Shown: in pieces, positions 5,036 through 9,777 of the stretch
Layout: each line of letters begins with the position of its first letter
Numbering within the stretch: the first letter of the stretch is position 1
Assembly: GCA_027001525.1 (NCBI GenBank)
Contig: JALTMR010000522.1
Location: forward strand, 1 to 9,777
Direction: 5' to 3'
DNA from: Gammaproteobacteria bacterium
GTDB taxonomy: Bacteria; Pseudomonadota; Gammaproteobacteria; Tenderiales; Tenderiaceae
Length of the DNA: 9,777 bases
The notes under the pieces: generated by a model
What the model saw: only the letters and a program-made list of their open reading frames with translations
Told to the model about the DNA's origin: nothing
Databases searched by the model: none
Program-made: the position numbers and the translations under genes

Positions 5036-5709
5036 GCATCAAGGCGATTGTTACCGATATAGAGGGCACCACCTCGTCCATCGCTTTTGTGCACGATGTA
5101 CTGTTTCCCTATGCTCGTGAGCATATGGGGAGCTTTATTCGCGCCCATCGTAGCGATGAGATGGTGAGTGGTCTGGTTGCGGATGTGTGTGCTGAGGTTG
5201 GCCGAAGCCTTGGCGAAGAAGAGGTGATCGCTCAGCTTGTTCGCTGGATTGATGAGGATAAAAAAATCACCCCGTTGAAAGCGCTGCAGGGTTTGATTTG
5301 GCAGGCGGGCTATCGCAGCGGTGACTTTACCGGGCATGTCTACCCGGATGCTTACGAGAATTTAAAAAAATGGCAACAACAGGGGATGATGCTTTACGTC
5401 TACTCTTCCGGTTCGGTCAAGGCGCAGCAACTGCTCTTTGGTTATAGTGATTTTGGTGATATGACCCCGCTGTTTTCAGGTTACTTTGACACCCGCATCG
5501 GTGCGAAGCGGGAGACTCGTGCCTATCAGAAGATTGCCGAGGCGATCGCTCTGCCGGCTGCGGAGATTATGTTTCTTTCTGATCTCACCGAAGAGCTTGA
5601 TGCGGCCAGGAGGGTCGGGATGCGGACGATTCAGCTGGTGCGGGACGGAGCCTTGAGCAGCAAAGCATCTCATCCGCAGGTCACCCGTTTTGACGAGATC
5701 CCCCTGTAG
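5032..5709 (+). CDS. mtnC: Acireductone synthase (enolase-phosphatase E1)
   Basis: The 225-residue HAD-superfamily enzyme enolises 2,3-diketo-5-methylthiopentyl-1-phosphate and then removes the phosphate, producing the acireductone used by MtnD. HAD motif I is TDIEGTTSS at 8-16, with Asp9 and Glu11 as expected for this family. Motif II is YSSGS at 124-128, the conserved lysine is in GAKRET at 157-162 (Lys159), and motif III is SDLTEELDAA at 183-192. The length is normal for the family. The start at 5032 overlaps the mtnD stop by ATGA; an in-frame TTG two codons earlier at 5026 is less likely. It is the last gene of the mtnDC unit and converges on uvrA across 75 bases. Confidence 0.95.
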   Translation: MSIKAIVTDIEGTTSSIAFVHDVLFPYAREHMGSFIRAHRSDEMVSGLVADVCAEVGRSLGEEEVIAQLVRWIDEDKKITPLKALQGLIWQAGYRSGDFTGHVYPDAYENLKKWQQQGMMLYVYSSGSVKAQQLLFGYSDFGDMTPLFSGYFDTRIGAKRETRAYQKIAEAIALPAAEIMFLSDLTEELDAARRVGMRTIQLVRDGALSSKASHPQVTRFDEIPL

Positions 5710-5720
5710 CGTGGCGTGTT

Positions 5721-5759
5721 GACTCTTCTTCCCGGGCGGCCAGTTGAGGGGGGAGGGTC
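5721..5759 (+). terminator. Possible terminator after mtnC
   Basis: GACTCTTCTTCC (5721-5732) can pair with GGGGGGAGGGTC (5748-5759) over 12 pairs, of which five are G-U, around a 15-base loop. Only GTTT follows, so the T tract is poor. The wobble pairs become mismatches on the other strand, so it would serve mtnC rather than uvrA. Weak candidate. Confidence 0.3.
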
Positions 5760-5784
5760 GTTTGCCCATCGCGGTATGGAGCTG

Positions 5785-8610
5785 CTATCGCTGCGCTAGT
5801 ATCGCCTTCAGAAACTGCCCCGTATAAGAATGAGGGTGAGCAGCCACTGTTTCCGGTGTGCCGGTGGCGATGATCTCGCCGCCCTTGTCGCCTCCCTCCG
5901 GGCCGACGTCGATGAGCCAGTCAGCGGTTTTGATAACGTCGAGGTTGTGTTCGATGACGACGATGGTGTTGCCGTGGTCTCGCAAACGGTGGAGGACGTT
6001 GAGCAGTTGCTGGATGTCGTGAAAGTGCAGCCCGGTGGTGGGCTCATCCAAAATGTAGAGGGTTTTGCCGGTGTCGCGTTTTGACAGCTCGCGGGCCAGT
6101 TTGACCCGCTGCGCCTCACCGCCGGAGAGGGTGGTCGCGTTCTGGCCCAGGGTGATGTAGGAGAGACCGACATCCATCAGGGTTTGCAGCTTGCGCTTGA
6201 TGACGGGAATGGCGTTGAAGAAGGCCAGTGCCTCCTCGATGGTCATCGACAGCGCCTCGTAGATGTTTTTGCCTTTGTATTTGATCTCCAGCGTTTCACG
6301 GTTGTAACGCTTGCCTTTGCAGACATCGCAGGGGACGTAGATGTCGGGCAGAAAGTGCATTTCAACCTTGATTACACCATCCCCCTGGCACGCCTCACAG
6401 CGCCCCCCTTTGACGTTGAAACTGAACCGCCCTGGTCCGTAACCGCGTACGCGGGCCTCCTGAGTGCCGGTGAATATTTCTCGAATTGGTGTGAACAATC
6501 CAGTGTAAGTGGCTGGATTTGAACGGGGAGTGCGTCCGATGGGGCTCTGGTCGATATCGACAATCTTGTCGAATTGGTCGAGCCCGATGATCTCGGCACA
6601 GGGGGCGGGGTCTTGCCCCGCACCGTTGATCTCGATGGCCGCGTGGCGATAGAGGGTGTCGTTGATCAAGGTGGATTTGCCTGAGCCGGACACGCCGGTG
6701 ACGCAAGTCATCAGCCCCAGGGGAATATCAACGTTGACGCCTTTGAGGTTATTGCCACTGGCACCGCGAATTTTCAGCTGACGCTCAGGGTCTGGCGGCG
6801 TGCGTGCAGTGGGGATGGCGATCCGTTTGGTGCCGTTGAGGTATTGGCCGGTGACGGAGTCGGGGTCTCGAATCACCTCTTCAGGTGTGCCCTGGGCGAT
6901 GATGTGGCCGCCGTGCACTCCGGCCCCCGGTCCGATGTCGATCACATGGTCTGCCATGCGAATGGCGTCTTCATCGTGCTCCACCACGATCACGGTGTTG
7001 CCCAGGTCTCGCAGATAGATGAGGGTGTTGAGCAGGCGTTCATTGTCCCGCTGGTGCAGTCCAATGGAGGGTTCGTCGAGCACATACATCACCCCGACCA
7101 GCCCGGCGCCGATCTGGCTGGCCAGGCGAATGCGTTGGGCTTCGCCGCCTGAGAGGGTGTCTGCACTGCGGTTGAGGCTCAGGTACTCCAGGCCGACGTT
7201 TACCAGAAATTTCAACCGGGCGGCCACCTCTTTGCTGATTTTCGAGGCGATTTCACCACGGTGGCCGGGTAGGGTGAGATCGGAGAAAAAGGCGTGGGCG
7301 TGGCCCACGGACATGCTGCTGACCTCTGACAGCCCCTTGTCGGCAATGAAAACGTGGCGCGATTCAATTCGCAAGCGGCTGCCCTCGCAATCGGGGCACG
7401 CTTTCATGCTGACGTATTTTCCCAGCTCGTCGCGCACCGCTTTTGATTCCGTCTCCCGGTAGCGCCGTTCCATGTTGGGAATGATTCCCTCAAACGGTTT
7501 TGATTGTCTGTTTTTGCCACCGCGGTCATTGAAGAAGGTGAATTCGATCTGCTCTTCGCCACTGCCGTAGAGCAGTGCATTGCGAATCTTCAGGGGGAGT
7601 TGCTCGAACGGGGTGTCGAGGTCAAAGTCGTAGTGTTTGGCCAGGGAGGTGAGCATCTGGAAATAGTAGGCATTGCGGCGGTCCCAGCCCCGAATCGCGC
7701 CGGCGGCCAGACTCAGCTCGACGTGGTGAATGACGCGGGAGGGATCAAAATATTGCTTGTTGCCCAGGCCGTCGCAACTGGGGCAGGCGCCGGCGGGATT
7801 GTTGAATGAGAACATGCGGGGTTCCAGCTCGGCCAGGCTGTAACCGCAATGGGGGCAGGCAAACTTGGCGGAAAAGACGATCTCTTCATGCTCGCCATCG
7901 ATGAAGGCGACCTTGGCCAGGCCCTCGGAGAGGTGCAGGGCGGTTTCAAAGGAGTCGGCCAGGCGCTGCTGCAAGTCGGCCCGTACCTTGATGCGATCGA
8001 CGATGGCTTCGATGGTGTGAATCTGCTTGGCTTCCAGTTGCGGCACCTGATCCAGCTCCACCACCTCGCCATCGATGCGAGCGCGCACGTAGCCCTGTGC
8101 CCGCAGCTCCTCCAGTACCTGCAGGTGTTCGCCCTTGCGGCTGTCGATGACCGGGGCCAACAGCATCAGCCTGGTGCCTTCGGGCAGTGCCAGGGTGTGG
8201 TCCACCATCTGGCTTACTGTTTGTGCCTGGAGGACGACGTTGTGCTCCGGGCAGCGCGGCTCGCCAGCGCGGGCGTAGAGCAGGCGCAGATAGTCGTAAA
8301 TCTCGGTGACGGTGCCGACGGTGGAGCGCGGGTTGTGGGAGGTGGATTTCTGCTCGATGGAGATGGCGGGAGAGAGCCCTTCGATATGGTCCACATCGGG
8401 CTTTTCCATGATGGAGAGAAACTGGCGCGCGTAGCTGGAGAGCGATTCCACATAGCGCCGCTGGCCCTCGGCATAGATGGTGTCAAAGGCCAGGGATGAT
8501 TTGCCCGAGCCGGACAGGCCGGTGATCACAATGAGTTTGTCGCGAGGAATGTCGAGATCGATGTTCTTCAAATTGTGAGTGCGAGCGCCGCGGATGTGGA
8601 TCGTGTCCAT
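5785..8610 (-). CDS. uvrA: Excinuclease ABC subunit A (UvrA)
   Basis: The 941-residue product is the damage-sensing ATPase of nucleotide excision repair; a UvrA dimer loads UvrB on damaged DNA. Both ABC halves are complete. The first has Walker [10 protein letters not shown] at 31-39, the signature LSGGEAQR at 486-493 and Walker B with LDEPSIGL at 511-518. The second has GVSGSGKST at 639-647, LSGGEAQR at 828-835 and LDEPTTGL at 854-861. Cysteine pairs typical of UvrA zinc modules are at 252/255 with 276/279, and at 738/741 with 761/764; CPDC at 405-408 is also conserved. The length matches E. coli UvrA (about 940). GGAAAAG a few bases before the ATG at 8610 supports the start. It diverges from the MFS gene across 67 bases. 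TATATT on the minus strand at 8641-8646 is a possible -10 box with a poor -35. I found no CTG-N10-CAG LexA site. Confidence 0.98.
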   Translation of the reverse strand: MDTIHIRGARTHNLKNIDLDIPRDKLIVITGLSGSGKSSLAFDTIYAEGQRRYVESLSSYARQFLSIMEKPDVDHIEGLSPAISIEQKSTSHNPRSTVGTVTEIYDYLRLLYARAGEPRCPEHNVVLQAQTVSQMVDHTLALPEGTRLMLLAPVIDSRKGEHLQVLEELRAQGYVRARIDGEVVELDQVPQLEAKQIHTIEAIVDRIKVRADLQQRLADSFETALHLSEGLAKVAFIDGEHEEIVFSAKFACPHCGYSLAELEPRMFSFNNPAGACPSCDGLGNKQYFDPSRVIHHVELSLAAGAIRGWDRRNAYYFQMLTSLAKHYDFDLDTPFEQLPLKIRNALLYGSGEEQIEFTFFNDRGGKNRQSKPFEGIIPNMERRYRETESKAVRDELGKYVSMKACPDCEGSRLRIESRHVFIADKGLSEVSSMSVGHAHAFFSDLTLPGHRGEIASKISKEVAARLKFLVNVGLEYLSLNRSADTLSGGEAQRIRLASQIGAGLVGVMYVLDEPSIGLHQRDNERLLNTLIYLRDLGNTVIVVEHDEDAIRMADHVIDIGPGAGVHGGHIIAQGTPEEVIRDPDSVTGQYLNGTKRIAIPTARTPPDPERQLKIRGASGNNLKGVNVDIPLGLMTCVTGVSGSGKSTLINDTLYRHAAIEINGAGQDPAPCAEIIGLDQFDKIVDIDQSPIGRTPRSNPATYTGLFTPIREIFTGTQEARVRGYGPGRFSFNVKGGRCEACQGDGVIKVEMHFLPDIYVPCDVCKGKRYNRETLEIKYKGKNIYEALSMTIEEALAFFNAIPVIKRKLQTLMDVGLSYITLGQNATTLSGGEAQRVKLARELSKRDTGKTLYILDEPTTGLHFHDIQQLLNVLHRLRDHGNTIVVIEHNLDVIKTADWLIDVGPEGGDKGGEIIATGTPETVAAHPHSYTGQFLKAILAQR

Positions 8611-8677
8611 ACTTCTTTTCCGTCGTTTATCGAACCTGCTAATATACGACCTTTTTACTCAACTAGGGAACCACTGA

Positions 8678-9777
8678 ATGAGTTCATCTGGAATGACGCC
8701 CAGGGAGCGTCGCGCTGCACTTTCTCTTGCGGGAATTTTCAGCACGCGAATGCTGGGGCTGTTCATGATTCTGCCTGTGTTCGCCCTCTACGCCGAGCAC
8801 CTGGAAGGGTCTACGCCGATGCTGGTGGGGCTGGCCATTGGTATCTACGGGCTGACCCAGGCTCTGCTCCAGATTCCCTACGGCATGCTCTCGGACCGCT
8901 TTGGGCGCAAGCCGATGATCTACGTGGGCCTGGCCATTTTTGCGCTCGGTAGCGTGGTGGCGGCGATGGCGGACACCATGATCGGCGTGGTCATTGGCCG
9001 GGCGATCCAGGGGGCCGGGGCCATTGCCGCGGTGGTGATGGCGTTGGCGGCCGACCTGACCAGTGAGCGTCACCGTCTCAAGGCGATGGCGATGATCGGT
9101 ATCACCATTGGCCTCTCTTTCTCTGTCTCGCTGGTGGTCGGGCCCGTGGTCAACTCCTGGATCGGCGTGGATGGCATCTTCTGGTTCACGGCGGTGTTGG
9201 CCCTGGTGGCGATGGGGCTGCTGAAGTTCTGGGTGCCGAATCCCGAGGTGAGCAAACTGCATCGTGATGCCTCGGCGGTGCCGGCCCAGTTCAGGGAGAT
9301 TCTGAAAGATCGCCAGCTGCTGCGTCTCGATTTTGGCATCTTTTCCCTGCATCTGATGCTGACGGCGACGTTTGTCGTGGTGCCACTGGCGCTGCGTGAC
9401 CATGCGGGCCTGGCGGTGGATTCTCACTGGCTGGTCTATCTTGGCGTCATGTTGACCTCCTTTGTGGTGATGGTGCCGTTTATCATCATTGCCGAGAAAA
9501 AACGGCGCATGAAGCAGGTCTTTGTGGCCTCCATCGCTATGATTATGGTGGCCCAGTGGGGGCTGGCCCTGTTGTCTGCCTCGGTGGCGGGCATGGTGGT
9601 GTCGCTGTTTATCTTCTTTCTTGCCTTCAATATCCTTGAGGCCTCGCTCCCTTCGCTGGTGGCAAAAATGGCGCCGGCGGACAAGAAGGGCACGGCCATG
9701 GGAATCTATAGCAGCTCGCAGTTTTTGGGTGCCTTTATCGGCGGACTGGCCGGTGGCACCCTCTACGGCATGATGGG
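8678..9777 (+). CDS. YajR-type MFS transporter, 3' end missing
   Basis: The frame stays open from the ATG at 8678 to the window edge, giving 366 full codons and two bases; the family usually runs to about 450 residues, so the C-terminus is outside. It is an inner-membrane major facilitator superfamily protein. The first helices are at about 14-38 and 47-68, then motif A GMLSDRFGRKP at 69-79, the helix-4 block GRAIQGAGAIAAVVMAL at 107-123, and IAEKKRRMKQVFV at 271-283. The text follows remembered E. coli YajR closely, including GIYGLTQA, SDLT-like ADLTSE, PFIIIAE and GTAMGIYSSSQFLG. The substrate of YajR is not firmly known. AGGGA at 8665-8669 supports the start. The C-terminal YAM domain of YajR cannot be checked here. 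In many gammaproteobacteria ssb follows this gene; that region is not visible. Confidence 0.92.
   Translation, partial: MSSSGMTPRERRAALSLAGIFSTRMLGLFMILPVFALYAEHLEGSTPMLVGLAIGIYGLTQALLQIPYGMLSDRFGRKPMIYVGLAIFALGSVVAAMADTMIGVVIGRAIQGAGAIAAVVMALAADLTSERHRLKAMAMIGITIGLSFSVSLVVGPVVNSWIGVDGIFWFTAVLALVAMGLLKFWVPNPEVSKLHRDASAVPAQFREILKDRQLLRLDFGIFSLHLMLTATFVVVPLALRDHAGLAVDSHWLVYLGVMLTSFVVMVPFIIIAEKKRRMKQVFVASIAMIMVAQWGLALLSASVAGMVVSLFIFFLAFNILEASLPSLVAKMAPADKKGTAMGIYSSSQFLGAFIGGLAGGTLYGMM

Noticed and set aside
7849..8499. 216-codon plus-strand open frame inside uvrA
   Set aside because: Shadow of uvrA, whose domains are continuous through this region.
8684..9427. 247-codon open frame on the minus strand opposite the MFS gene
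   Set aside because: Rich in His, Arg and Gln as expected from a shadow of a GC-rich membrane-protein gene; the plus-strand frame has clear MFS motifs.

Overview
The window reads as ordinary chromosome of a gammaproteobacterium. SfsA and the YajR-type MFS protein can be followed almost end to end against remembered E. coli sequences, the acireductone dioxygenase keeps the metal-ligand numbering known from Klebsiella, and a uvrA gene diverging from an MFS gene is a common gammaproteobacterial arrangement. I cannot name a genus. There are ten protein genes, one of them cut by the right edge. I see no rRNA, tRNA, insertion sequence, CRISPR array, integrase or attachment site.

Left part (1-1804): a structured leader with two back-to-back hairpins precedes a membrane-anchored or exported SLT-type lytic transglycosylase. 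A strong 18-bp hairpin separates this gene from sfsA. Middle part (1805-3243): on the minus strand, an exported protein made of two Nbr1-FW (four-tryptophan) Ig-like domains is followed 34 bases later by a single-domain bacteriohemerythrin, a likely two-gene operon. Its promoter region, which has an AT-rich near-palindrome, is shared with a divergent gene for an exported Mip/FkpA-type FKBP prolyl isomerase. A small exported protein of unknown function with two cysteines converges on the isomerase gene with only four bases between them.

Right part (4295-9777): mtnD and mtnC, two consecutive enzymes of the methionine salvage pathway, overlap by an ATGA and run toward uvrA, which lies on the minus strand. 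uvrA encodes the damage-recognition ATPase of nucleotide excision repair. It diverges from the MFS transporter gene across 67 bases in which I could not find a LexA box.

Most genes are single housekeeping functions in short units that alternate in strand, so little here forms one joint system. Two pairs do: mtnD-mtnC (MtnC makes the acireductone that MtnD oxidises) and the FW-domain/bacteriohemerythrin pair, whose joint role is unknown. The features most worth a second look are that pair, the tandem hairpins ahead of the transglycosylase, and the intergenic hairpin before sfsA. I found no convincing new defence or mobile system.
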